Origin: Hyphomicrobiales bacterium
GTDB lineage: Bacteria; Pseudomonadota; Alphaproteobacteria; Rhizobiales; Aestuariivirgaceae
Direction: 5' to 3'
DNA: 34,079 nt
NCBI GenBank assembly: GCA_026990765.1
Contig: JALXCV010000155.1
Location: 1-34,079 of the forward strand
Below the pieces are notes generated by a model. The model was not told the DNA's origin and did no database searches. It was given only the letters and a program-made list of their open reading frames with translations. This document shows, in pieces, positions 14,978 through 22,823 of this stretch (position 1 is its first letter; every line of letters starts with the position of its first letter). A program made the position numbers and the translations under genes.

Positions 14978-16054
14978 CTATGTTACCGTCTCTGCCCGCA
15001 AGGTGGCGGTTATGCCAATGCCAAAGAACACCAGAAGCGGTGTCCAGGCGGCCATCCACGGGGACAGGACCCCCAATTCGCCGAGCGTTAGTGAGATACC
15101 ATCAAAAATGAAAAAGATAAAGCCAAGCAGAACACCAATGGCAAACATTACCCCGATGCCACCGCCGCGCCGGAATTTGGTGGAAAGTGGCACACAGATG
15201 ACAATCATCAGCCAGGCTGAAAACAAAAGGGTTATGCGCTTGTGCCACCAGGTTTCATATACATGGGCCGGGCGTATGCCAAAACCGGAATTCTGGATGA
15301 AATATCTAAGGCCTGCAAGCGACATTTCTTCGGGTGCGCCTGATCTGGCACCGGCTGCTGCCGGGTGCATGTCACCGGAATAGATCAGAGTATCCAGCTT
15401 GCTGGGCGCAAGATTTTGCCGATAATAGATTATGACATTTTTCAGCTTCCAGCGGTCCTTGATAAGTTCAGCGCTTTCAGCCAGTATCTGTTCGGTCAAA
15501 TGGCCGGTTTCATCGCGGCGAAAAATGGCAACCCCTTGCAATCTTGTAGCTGACGGGTTGGAAGCCTCGGCTCGTAATATGTCATCACCGGCCCGCATCC
15601 AGATGGGGTCCTTTTCACTGATCTTCAGCTTTTTCGAACCATAATCACCAATACCCCATTCCTGCAAAATTGGCTCGGTCAATGGGATGGCCTTGTCATT
15701 GACCAGAAAATTAAGGCCACCAAGCAAAATGGAAAGCGGGATCAGCACCACCATTACGGCAAGGGGTGAAGTGCCGCTGGCCCATATGGCCACCATTTCG
15801 CTTCGATATGACAGTTCGGACAAGGTCAGCAATATGGCCAGCAAAGTGGAAATTGAAATGAAGGTGGCAATTGTTGATGGCAATAACAGCCCGGCATATT
15901 GCAGCAATGCCATCAGATTGTGGTTTTTCAGTTCCAGAATATCATCCACTGAGGCAAGGGTTTTAAGGGTAATGACAAATATCGATATGCCAAGAAGTAT
16001 GGCGATAAATCTGGTGAGCACCATGCGTGTCAGCATCAATCCTATATATCTCAT
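14978..16054 (-). CDS. lptG: LptG-type permease of lipid transport
   Basis: A 358-residue LptF/LptG-family permease. Three N-terminal membrane helices (residues about 10-120), a periplasmic beta-jellyroll domain (about 130-250, including DPIWMRAGDDILRAE) and three C-terminal helices starting near WWHKRITLLFSAWLMIVICVPLS match the standard layout and length. In the known system LptF and LptG pair with LptB2 and LptC to extract lipopolysaccharide from the inner membrane. Here the pair sits in an operon of lipid kinase, CDP-alcohol transferase and metallophosphoesterase rather than with lptD, surA and rsmA. It overlaps lptF by four bases (ATGA). LptG rather than LptF is chosen by position and length. 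Confidence 0.87.
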   Translation of the reverse strand: MRYIGLMLTRMVLTRFIAILLGISIFVITLKTLASVDDILELKNHNLMALLQYAGLLLPSTIATFISISTLLAILLTLSELSYRSEMVAIWASGTSPLAVMVVLIPLSILLGGLNFLVNDKAIPLTEPILQEWGIGDYGSKKLKISEKDPIWMRAGDDILRAEASNPSATRLQGVAIFRRDETGHLTEQILAESAELIKDRWKLKNVIIYYRQNLAPSKLDTLIYSGDMHPAAAGARSGAPEEMSLAGLRYFIQNSGFGIRPAHVYETWWHKRITLLFSAWLMIVICVPLSTKFRRGGGIGVMFAIGVLLGFIFFIFDGISLTLGELGVLSPWMAAWTPLLVFFGIGITATLRAETVT

Positions 16055-17277
16055 GGCTGAAGTCCCTTGTTGCGGGAGAACAGTGAAGATATTCTGCTGA
16101 CGGCCTGTTTCACCGTATCAATTGCCGGTTCCAGCCAGTCCCTGCTCAGCCGGAAGCTCAAGGTCCAGAAACGCCAGATAGAAAATAGTGCCAAAACAGC
16201 AAATGGCCCCCATACAGTCAGATACGGGTTGGTATCATTTTCCTTGACTGTCAATATTCCGGCCTGAATTATTTCATGAAAGCCGACGAGAATCAAAAGT
16301 GCAATACCAAAGCGGTATCCACGCTGGCCGCGCCTTCGTCCCATGGCAAATGGCAGGGCCAGAAATGGCAGGATGAATATGGTTGCAACATTGACCAGCC
16401 GTTTGTGCAGGGATGATCGCATACGCGATGGTTGCAGTTTGCTGTCTGGATTGGCCATCTCATGGACAAGCTCAATAATAGTCAGTTCGCGCTCATTTGT
16501 GCCGCGAGGCGGAAAGGCATCCTTGGCGATCTTGCCGATCGGGGTGTCAAGCGTATCAAAGGTGCTGACTACTGCTTTTGGAACCGGCAATTTCAGATGT
16601 TCCATGTCTGGCCATTTGCTGACCTCCAGCCGGTGGCCGTCTTTCAGTCGCAAAACCGGGCGCGGTTCACCGGGGACCTTGATCAGGGCACCATCAATGG
16701 CGGTTACGGCTTTGGCCCCTTTCTCGCCGCGATAGTCAAACAGGAATATGCGTTCAAAAGTGTTGCTGTCGCGTGATAATTTGTCGAGAATGAAGGTGCG
16801 GGTGCCGGCCTGCATGAAAACGCCTTCTTCGGCCAGATAAAAAACCTCGACATTCTTCACATTGAACAGAACCGAGCGATAGGCATAACGCGCATGCGGT
16901 TCCAGCCAACCAAAAATGAACATGGAACAGGCGGCCATGATAATTGCCAGAAAGAATACCGGTCGCAATAATCTGTGATGTCCGGCACCAGCGGCCAGAA
17001 ACGCATCAATTTCGGAATCCTTGGACATTTTGTTAAAGCCGAATAACAGCCCAAGAAACATGGCAGCAGGCAGGGCCAGACCGAGATAATGCGGCACCAG
17101 ATATGCCAGGGCTTCAAACACGAAACCAAAGGAATTCTGCTTGCCCATGGTAATATCAAGCAAACGGACAAGACGTTCGGCCAGCAAGACCAGAAGACCA
17201 ATGGTCATCGACGCCAGTAATGGGCGGGTAATCTGGGAGATAACATATCGGTCAATTATCGGAATGCGAAACATCAA
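16051..17277 (-). CDS. lptF: LptF-type permease of lipid transport
   Basis: A 408-residue LptF/LptG-family permease. IPIIDRYVISQITRPLLASMTIGLLVLLAERLVRLLD at the start is the typical LptF beginning. HYLGLALPAAMFLGLLFGFNKMSKDSEIDAFLAAGAGHHRLLRPV contains the cytoplasmic coupling helix that contacts LptB. The periplasmic domain follows and the last three helices begin near KRLVNVATIFILPFLALPFAMG. The C-terminal tail after the last helix is long (about 40 residues) and basic. The start overlaps the HIT gene stop by four bases. A second ATG immediately follows the first, so the start may be three bases later. Confidence 0.88.
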   Translation of the reverse strand: MMFRIPIIDRYVISQITRPLLASMTIGLLVLLAERLVRLLDITMGKQNSFGFVFEALAYLVPHYLGLALPAAMFLGLLFGFNKMSKDSEIDAFLAAGAGHHRLLRPVFFLAIIMAACSMFIFGWLEPHARYAYRSVLFNVKNVEVFYLAEEGVFMQAGTRTFILDKLSRDSNTFERIFLFDYRGEKGAKAVTAIDGALIKVPGEPRPVLRLKDGHRLEVSKWPDMEHLKLPVPKAVVSTFDTLDTPIGKIAKDAFPPRGTNERELTIIELVHEMANPDSKLQPSRMRSSLHKRLVNVATIFILPFLALPFAMGRRRGQRGYRFGIALLILVGFHEIIQAGILTVKENDTNPYLTVWGPFAVLALFSIWRFWTLSFRLSRDWLEPAIDTVKQAVSRISSLFSRNKGLQP

Positions 17278-17708
17278 CTGGTCCAGACTGCTTTCAGCTT
17301 GTTCAGGATATTGGCAAAATCATTTGCATCCGGAGTGATGGCCTTTGCAAGTTCGGGAACGCCGGGCCAGCCATGATCTTCATATTCCAGACCGGCAAAT
17401 TGCTGTGGCCGGTCATAGCGCGGAATAATATGAAAATGCACATCATGATCAACCATCATCAACATCAGATAGTTGATTTTCTGATAGGCGTTAAAAATCA
17501 TCAGGCCGTTTTCCACATCCCTGGTGACCTTGGCCAGCTGGCTGAAAGCCTCAGGTGATATGTCAGAAAAGGCGGCAGCTTCATCCCGGCATACCAGCAC
17601 CAGAGAGCCAAGTGTAACCTGGGCCGGGCGCAACAGCACCAGCCAGTGCGAATATTCGGCAATCAGCGAGCCGGGATATCCAAATTTTTCTGCTGTCGGA
17701 TTGGTCAT
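17274..17708 (-). CDS. HIT family protein with variant histidine triad
   Basis: A 144-residue HIT-fold protein. The motif reads HDVHFHIIPR: the middle (nucleophilic) and last histidines of H-x-H-x-H are present, but the first triad position is Asp. LRPAQVTLGSLVLVCRDEAAAFSDIS is the usual upstream strand-loop. HIT enzymes hydrolyse or transfer nucleotides from adenylylated or dinucleotide substrates. Between a metallophosphoesterase and lptF it might process a nucleotide by-product or intermediate of lipid assembly, such as a CDP-linked compound, but that is inference. It begins 17 bases after the metallophosphoesterase stop. Confidence 0.85.
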   Translation of the reverse strand: MTNPTAEKFGYPGSLIAEYSHWLVLLRPAQVTLGSLVLVCRDEAAAFSDISPEAFSQLAKVTRDVENGLMIFNAYQKINYLMLMMVDHDVHFHIIPRYDRPQQFAGLEYEDHGWPGVPELAKAITPDANDFANILNKLKAVWTS

Positions 17709-17725
17709 TGTGGTTGCCTGTTTCC

Positions 17726-18643
17726 TTAAACATCAAGGCTGAATTTTGACGTTGTTATCATCGAGCCGGAATGATCGTCAAAACTTCGAATCTCAATATC
17801 GGTTTGCCATTCCCCCTTATTACGCCGAATCTGGTATTGATACCATGCTGCAGCCGGTTTGTTCGAGGTTTTTTTAACTGATGCTGAAGGCACTCCGAAT
17901 ATATGGGCCATGCCGGTAGCTGTTTCCAGTCTGGCGTGCATGTCCTTATGGTTATGGCCATGCAGAACCAGTTCGGCTCCGGCAGTCTGCAAAACCTGTT
18001 TCAACTCGCTTGCATCGCTTAAGGCTTTTCTGTCTATTGCCTGTCCAGGAAGTGGGGGATGGTGGATCATTATTATCCGGTAGAAACCGCGCTGGTGCAG
18101 GTTGATCAAGGTTTGCTCAAGTGCTTCCAGCTGTCTTGTGCCAAGGGTGCCGCCTGCCTTGTTCCATCTGGCATTTATGGCGCTGGACAGTCCAACAAGT
18201 GCAATGTTTTTTCGCTGGCGAACATATGGAAATGCCATGGAAATATTACCTGACAGGCGGGTTGATGGCATGTTCAGGTCACCGGTCATATGGCCGGACC
18301 ATTTGGCAAGGCCCGGTTCCCATGGGAGTTTGACATAGGTGTCATGGTTTCCCGGAACAAAGCTGATCCAGTCGGGCGCTCCAAAGCTGGATAGCCAGTC
18401 GGCAGCCTGATCAAATTCCTTTACCAGCGAGATATTTACCAGATCCCCGGTTAAGGCCACATGATCGGGTGCACGGGTTTTTATATCATTTATTACAGCT
18501 TGCAGAATTGCGTTTTCATGGATGGATTTACGGCGCAAGTGCCATGACAGATATCCGATGAAACGCTTGGAAAGCAAATCAGGCAGTGACACTGATGGCA
18601 GGGGCGAGAGATGGACATCTGATAAATGTGCAAGTGTAAACAT
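17726..18643 (-). CDS. Calcineurin-like metallophosphoesterase
   Basis: A 305-residue phosphoesterase with all the dinuclear-metal motifs in order: LSDVHL near the N-terminus (D-x-H), LTGDLV (GD), VPGNHDTY (GNHD), IMIHHPPLPG (H), and LHGHNH (GHxH). Members of this type hydrolyse phosphodiesters, nucleotides or lipid phosphates; LpxH is a distant lipid-acting relative. It is the first gene of the block 2 lipid operon, so a lipid phosphate or CDP-lipid substrate is plausible. The frame opens at 18694, but homologues of this layout begin with a short hydrophobic strand leading to the first Asp, so ATG 18643 (MFTLAHLSDVHL) is preferred. The ribosome-binding site is weak. Confidence 0.87.
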   Translation of the reverse strand: MFTLAHLSDVHLSPLPSVSLPDLLSKRFIGYLSWHLRRKSIHENAILQAVINDIKTRAPDHVALTGDLVNISLVKEFDQAADWLSSFGAPDWISFVPGNHDTYVKLPWEPGLAKWSGHMTGDLNMPSTRLSGNISMAFPYVRQRKNIALVGLSSAINARWNKAGGTLGTRQLEALEQTLINLHQRGFYRIIMIHHPPLPGQAIDRKALSDASELKQVLQTAGAELVLHGHNHKDMHARLETATGMAHIFGVPSASVKKTSNKPAAAWYQYQIRRNKGEWQTDIEIRSFDDHSGSMITTSKFSLDV

Positions 18644-18736
18644 TAATAAAGGGCTCTGGTTGACTTTGATGTTCGCAGGTGCAACATGCCCCACAAATAA
18701 TGTAATAAACGTGTTTGGTAAAAAGGTTCAAGCGCT
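18644..18736. promoter_or_regulatory. Divergent spacer at the head of the block 2 lipid operon
   Basis: These 93 bases separate the start of the metallophosphoesterase-to-Tam41-like operon (minus) from the start of the LicC-type nucleotidyltransferase (plus). Promoters for both must lie here or within the neighbouring 5' ends. A/T-rich stretches are present (for example AATAATGTAATAAACG) but I see no clear -35/-10 pair. Confidence 0.35.
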
Positions 18737-19471
18737 GTGAAAGTAATAATTTTGGGAGCCGGACAGGGAAGACGCCTGTTACCGTTGACGGAAAGTGTAC
18801 CCAAGGCCCTGCTGGATATAGGCGGGCGGACCCTTGTTGGTCGCCAGATTGATGCTTTTGCGGCCTGCGGGTTCAAGGAATTCGTGGTGATTACCGGCTA
18901 TGGCAGCGCGCTTATGGAAAGTGAGCTGGAAGAAATCTCCAAAGCTGATGGTGTCAATATCAAGGTGGTTTTCAACCCGTTTTTTTCCGTGGCTGATAAT
19001 CTGGCCAGTTGCTGGATGGCACGCCATGAAATGGATGGTGATTTCATTCAGGTGAATGGCGATAATGTATTTCAGGCGGATCTGGTGCAAACCATTCTTG
19101 ACAATTGTGATCGTGATGTGACTGTCGCCATTAACCGCAAACCGGAATATGACAGTGATGACATGAAGGTGATGATGGATGGGGATCGCCTGACCGAGGT
19201 CGGCAAGCGCCTGCCGCTGGAGGCTGTAGATGCTGAAGCCATCGGGATTTATGTTTTCAAGGGTGAAGGTGGTACGAAATACCGACAGGTGCTGGAAAAC
19301 TCAATGCGCGATGGAACCGGGATCAAGCAATGGTTCCCGGCAGCTGTTGCATTGCTGGCAAAACTGACCGAGGTTGGAGTTGCCGATGTTGGTGATATTG
19401 AATGGAGCGAAGTCGACTTCCCGGTTGACCTGCAAACCGCAAGGCAGATGGTGGCTGGCTGGGACAAGTGA
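18737..19471 (+). CDS. LicC/sugar-phosphate nucleotidyltransferase-like protein
   Basis: A 244-residue single-domain NTP-transferase. It has the nucleotide loop LGAGQGRRLLPLTESVPKALLDIGGRTLV at residues 6-34, with the catalytic-type Lys before ALL, and VNGDNVF at about residue 115 with the metal-binding Asp. Its length and the DSDDMKVMMDGDRLTEVGKRL stretch resemble LicC-type phosphocholine cytidylyltransferases and inositol-phosphate cytidylyltransferases more than RmlA. It starts with GTG 18737 after AAGG at 18723-18726 and diverges from the lipid operon. It could supply a CDP-activated alcohol for the CDP-alcohol phosphatidyltransferase. The nucleotide and substrate are not readable from sequence. 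Confidence 0.82.
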   Translation: MKVIILGAGQGRRLLPLTESVPKALLDIGGRTLVGRQIDAFAACGFKEFVVITGYGSALMESELEEISKADGVNIKVVFNPFFSVADNLASCWMARHEMDGDFIQVNGDNVFQADLVQTILDNCDRDVTVAINRKPEYDSDDMKVMMDGDRLTEVGKRLPLEAVDAEAIGIYVFKGEGGTKYRQVLENSMRDGTGIKQWFPAAVALLAKLTEVGVADVGDIEWSEVDFPVDLQTARQMVAGWDK

Positions 19472-19480
19472 GTTTCCTGA

Positions 19481-20290
19481 TTACCAGTCAAGGCCGGTTT
19501 CATATCCAAGCCTGATCAACAGCTCTCCATAGCGTTGTTTGAATACATGTTTTATCATTGGTGAAAACACGTTGCTCCAGTGGCGGCTGTCAGGATTGGT
19601 GAAATTTGTGGCTTTGCTGGATGCAATTTCAGGCAACTTCTCCAACCCCAGAAACCTGCCGATTTTCTGAATAATGGCTGGCACGTCAGCATTTATGTCT
19701 TCAAGCCTTAGTTCAAGGATGTTGTCTGCCGGTTTCCAGAGGGAAATCTGGCTGTCCAGTATTTCACCGGTTATATTGTCAAGCTCATATAACAGGCCAT
19801 GCTCCTGACCGAGATTTTCCAGTAATGCCCGGTCACTTGCAAGCTTTGGCCACGACCACTGGTCAGTATCTGTCGGGTGGCCTTTCAGGTGATGGAAATA
19901 GGATGATACCAGAATTTGTCGTGGATCGCGGATTACGTGAATGCCACGATATTCAGTTGTCTGACGGTTAATCTCATCGACAACCGGCTGTGCCGCATTG
20001 GTTGTATTCAGCAGGATTTTCCTGTCGCTTTGCAATATGCTCCAGTCAATATTATCCAGATCCAGCCGGTACAGAGTATTAAAAAAATATGGTGGTCTGG
20101 TTATTTTGTAGCTGTGTTGTTCATAGTCATTCAATTGCGCAAATTTTGCCAGAATAACCAGTCGAAAGAAGCGTGACCCGCATTTGTGATGTCCAAAGAA
20201 TATGATCTTGCTATTGTCGGCGGCAGTTATTGCCTGCTGGTTGTCAGTCATGCCTGTTTGTCCGGTCGGGTTTGAGTTTCCAGACTGCAT
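19481..20290 (-). CDS. Sulfotransferase family protein
   Basis: A 269-residue PAPS-dependent sulfotransferase-type protein. The 5'-phosphosulfate loop reads FFGHHKCGSRFFR at about residues 31-43, and the 3'-phosphate site is HVIRDPRQILVSSYFHH at about 118-134. ILELRLEDINAD and IGRFLGL in the C-terminal half are typical of the fold. The acceptor is unknown; it could be a carbohydrate, lipid or protein. It lies 45 bases downstream of the CCA-adding enzyme gene on the same strand and ends 9 bases from the convergent LicC-type gene. ATG 20251 is an alternative start with fewer low-complexity N-terminal residues; neither has a strong ribosome-binding site. Confidence 0.78.
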   Translation of the reverse strand: MQSGNSNPTGQTGMTDNQQAITAADNSKIIFFGHHKCGSRFFRLVILAKFAQLNDYEQHSYKITRPPYFFNTLYRLDLDNIDWSILQSDRKILLNTTNAAQPVVDEINRQTTEYRGIHVIRDPRQILVSSYFHHLKGHPTDTDQWSWPKLASDRALLENLGQEHGLLYELDNITGEILDSQISLWKPADNILELRLEDINADVPAIIQKIGRFLGLEKLPEIASSKATNFTNPDSRHWSNVFSPMIKHVFKQRYGELLIRLGYETGLDW

Positions 20291-20335
20291 ACACAGATTT
20301 GTAGGCAGTTGGAAGTCTGGTTACGGCTGCGCCTG

Positions 20336-21532
20336 TTATCGGGTTTTATATGGCTTGAGGTTTTTTCTTGCGTGATTGAGCAATTCTTGTCCTGACTGGC
20401 TGAAGTTTCCTGCTTTCCACTCATTACGCAGTTGATGCAGAATATCGCCCAACTGTTTTCCAGGCTTCAGGCCGATATCCAAAAGGTCCTGTCCGGTGAG
20501 CGGGAATTTGGGGATCGGCCATGTTTGTGGCAACTGGTGCAGCTGTGACCAGTCTTTTGGGGTATTGCTGGCGGCCTCGTTCATTATTACAGCGTCAGTG
20601 AACCGGTCCGGTCCCAGATCATATAGCAGGATTTTGGCTGCCAGTTCTGAAATATCAGGATCTATGGGGGTCGGATTGCTTAAACCGGCAAAGCGGTGTT
20701 GGTCAGTTTTTGACAGGCGCAAGCTTGAAATGTCAGATGTCAGGCTTGCAAGGCGGCGCAGGGCATCTGGTTGCTTTTCCATTTCGGTCAACCGGGCAAG
20801 ATTTGCAATCGAGCCGTCAAACCGGATCAGCCGTTGCAGGATTTCACAATCAACCATTGATTGGATGGCTGTAACGCAATTTGGGCCGGTAAGGATTTTC
20901 AGCAATTCTGACTGGATTCTCTCAACTGACAATTGCTCAAGCTGATCGCGATAGGTGATGCAGGCGGCAAGACCTTCCTTGTCAAGCCCATGTTTGCCAT
21001 AGTGGGAAAAAAACCGGTAAAAGCGCAGGATTCGCAAATAATCCTCACGCACCCTTGCATTGGCATTACCGACAAAACGGATTGTCTGACTGGCTATGTC
21101 TGCAAGGGCGCCGGGGATTTCTTCAAAAACCTGCCCGGACAGGTCGCAATATAAGGAATTGATGGTGAAATCGCGGCGTGATGCGTCGCGTTGCCAATCG
21201 GTAGTGAATAATACTTTGGCATGGCGGCCATCTGTTTCAATGTCGGCGCGAAGGGTGGTTACTTCTACTACCAGCCCATCAATGACTATGGTGATGGTTC
21301 CATGTTCATAGCCGGTTGGATGCACACCCAGACCGGCAGCTCTGGTTGCATGGATTACTTCATCGGGTAAAAGTGTGGTAGCAATGTCAATATCGCTGAC
21401 CGGCAGGTTCCACAGGCCGTTGCGCACCGCCCCGCCGGCAATTCTGGCCTTGCCGCCTGCATTGCGGATTACTGCAAACAGCTTTGCAAGGCGCTTGTCA
21501 TTAAGCCATTGCTGTGTTGCCAGTTCAGCCAT
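20336..21532 (-). CDS. cca: CCA tRNA nucleotidyltransferase
   Basis: A 398-residue class II nucleotidyltransferase that adds or repairs the 3' CCA of tRNA. The N-terminal head carries ARIAGGAVRNGL (GG-x-V-R) and the metal-binding SDIDIATT (D-x-D). RRDFTINSLYCDLSG and VREDYLRILRFYRFF are the following conserved blocks that build the CTP/ATP selecting pocket. A helical C-terminal tail completes the usual alphaproteobacterial length. It follows the Nudix CoA pyrophosphatase gene with a small overlap, an order conserved in the class. Confidence 0.95.
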   Translation of the reverse strand: MAELATQQWLNDKRLAKLFAVIRNAGGKARIAGGAVRNGLWNLPVSDIDIATTLLPDEVIHATRAAGLGVHPTGYEHGTITIVIDGLVVEVTTLRADIETDGRHAKVLFTTDWQRDASRRDFTINSLYCDLSGQVFEEIPGALADIASQTIRFVGNANARVREDYLRILRFYRFFSHYGKHGLDKEGLAACITYRDQLEQLSVERIQSELLKILTGPNCVTAIQSMVDCEILQRLIRFDGSIANLARLTEMEKQPDALRRLASLTSDISSLRLSKTDQHRFAGLSNPTPIDPDISELAAKILLYDLGPDRFTDAVIMNEAASNTPKDWSQLHQLPQTWPIPKFPLTGQDLLDIGLKPGKQLGDILHQLRNEWKAGNFSQSGQELLNHARKNLKPYKTR

Positions 21533-22163
21533 TATTGCTCATCCGCAGATAAAGATTGTGTATTATGCCAGCTGTAGCGCCCCATATATAGTGATCGCCA
21601 TAGGGCATGGCATAATAGTCCCATTCAATCTGATCTATGGTTTTGGTGTGGATATGGTGATTTTCCGGGTTCATCAAAAATTGCAGCGGTACTTCGAAAA
21701 TTTCGGCAACTTCGCTGATTTCCGGTTCAAGGGTGAAGCCTTCATGCACCATTGCCACTACCGGGATAATGTTAAAGCCGGTGCCGGTAAGATAGGAATC
21801 AAGATAGCCCAGGGGGGTGATATATTCGCTGGTAATTCCAACCTCTTCTCTGGTTTCGCGCAAGGCTGCAGCCAGCGGGGAGGAATCATTGGCATCGACC
21901 TTGCCACCTGGAAAGGCAATCTGGCCGGAATGGTCCGGCAGGTCGTCGCGGCGCCGGGTTAGCAATATTTGCATGGCATCTGATCGCTGGATTATCGGCA
22001 CCAGTACAGCTGCCAGCCTGACAGTGCCTCTTTTTGCCTGCATCTGGCGACGCTTGTTTAGATCATCATTGCGCACCGGGGCTGAGGCAGTGCTGTCAAT
22101 ATCGCTGTTGAGGCAGTGTTTTGCCTTTGTTGCGAAAGCTGTTGTGTCCTTAATCCAGTTCAT
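21525..22163 (-). CDS. Nudix CoA pyrophosphatase-like hydrolase
   Basis: A 212-residue Nudix protein of the NudL/CoA pyrophosphatase type. LLTRRRDDLPDHSGQIAFPGGKVD is the family's upstream UPF0035-like signature, running into the Nudix box with AAALRETREEVGI. It likely cleaves CoA or acyl-CoA to 3',5'-ADP and (acyl-)phosphopantetheine. The frame opens at 22277, inside the DUF1285 gene. MNWIKDTTAF at 22163 is a better start, overlapping the end of DUF1285 by 14 bases. It overlaps cca by 8 bases. Confidence 0.88.
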   Translation of the reverse strand: MNWIKDTTAFATKAKHCLNSDIDSTASAPVRNDDLNKRRQMQAKRGTVRLAAVLVPIIQRSDAMQILLTRRRDDLPDHSGQIAFPGGKVDANDSSPLAAALRETREEVGITSEYITPLGYLDSYLTGTGFNIIPVVAMVHEGFTLEPEISEVAEIFEVPLQFLMNPENHHIHTKTIDQIEWDYYAMPYGDHYIWGATAGIIHNLYLRMSNNG

Positions 22164-22728
22164 CAGCGCGCGCCATTGGCCAGAAAATTCCAGATGACCA
22201 GACACCATACCAGCCATCTTCAATAGACCCGGACTCAACCAGATCATAAAACAGTGCCCGCGTAACAAGGGCTTCAAGTCTGGCCCTTACCAGCACATAG
22301 GGTTTAAGGCCATCGGTTGCAGCTTCTTTTTCAAACCGCAAGGGATGATCCTTGTCGGCTGTTACCGTGTCATCGACATTGGTTTCAAAACTTATAGTCT
22401 GATTTTGCCCTGAACCTTGTATCTGCATCCTGACCGCCAGAAACGGGGCATCTTCAACCTTGATAGCGCATTTTTCTACCGGGGTTACCAGATAATGCCT
22501 GCCATCTTCATCATGGCGCAGTACCGAAGCAAACAACTTGACCAGTTCGGCCCGGCCTATGGGTGAATTCATATAATACCAGGTGCCATCGGTGGCTATC
22601 TTCATGTCGATATCTCCGCAAAATGGAGGATTCCACAAATGTACCGGCGGTGTACCATCAGGGCCTTTTGAGCGGCCAGCCTCGCTGATACCGGCAAGGG
22701 GAGCGGATATATCTTTGGGTGTGGCCAT
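22150..22728 (-). CDS. DUF1285 domain protein
   Basis: A 192-residue protein. PPVHLWNPPFCGDIDMKIATDGTWYYMNSPIGRAELVKLFASVLRHDEDG spans the conserved DUF1285 core (W-x-P, GDID-M-I-x-DG-W-Y). Function is unknown. It is the first gene of the DUF1285-Nudix-cca group and diverges from moxR, the usual order in alphaproteobacteria. Confidence 0.9.
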   Translation of the reverse strand: MATPKDISAPLAGISEAGRSKGPDGTPPVHLWNPPFCGDIDMKIATDGTWYYMNSPIGRAELVKLFASVLRHDEDGRHYLVTPVEKCAIKVEDAPFLAVRMQIQGSGQNQTISFETNVDDTVTADKDHPLRFEKEAATDGLKPYVLVRARLEALVTRALFYDLVESGSIEDGWYGVWSSGIFWPMARADELD

Positions 22729-22823
22729 TTACTTCAATCTATCGTGAACACAGTTCGGGCTTTATTTTTTGCCACAAAACGTCCATTCTGTTGCAAATAT
22801 TGAAGCAAACTATAGTGAGCGCC

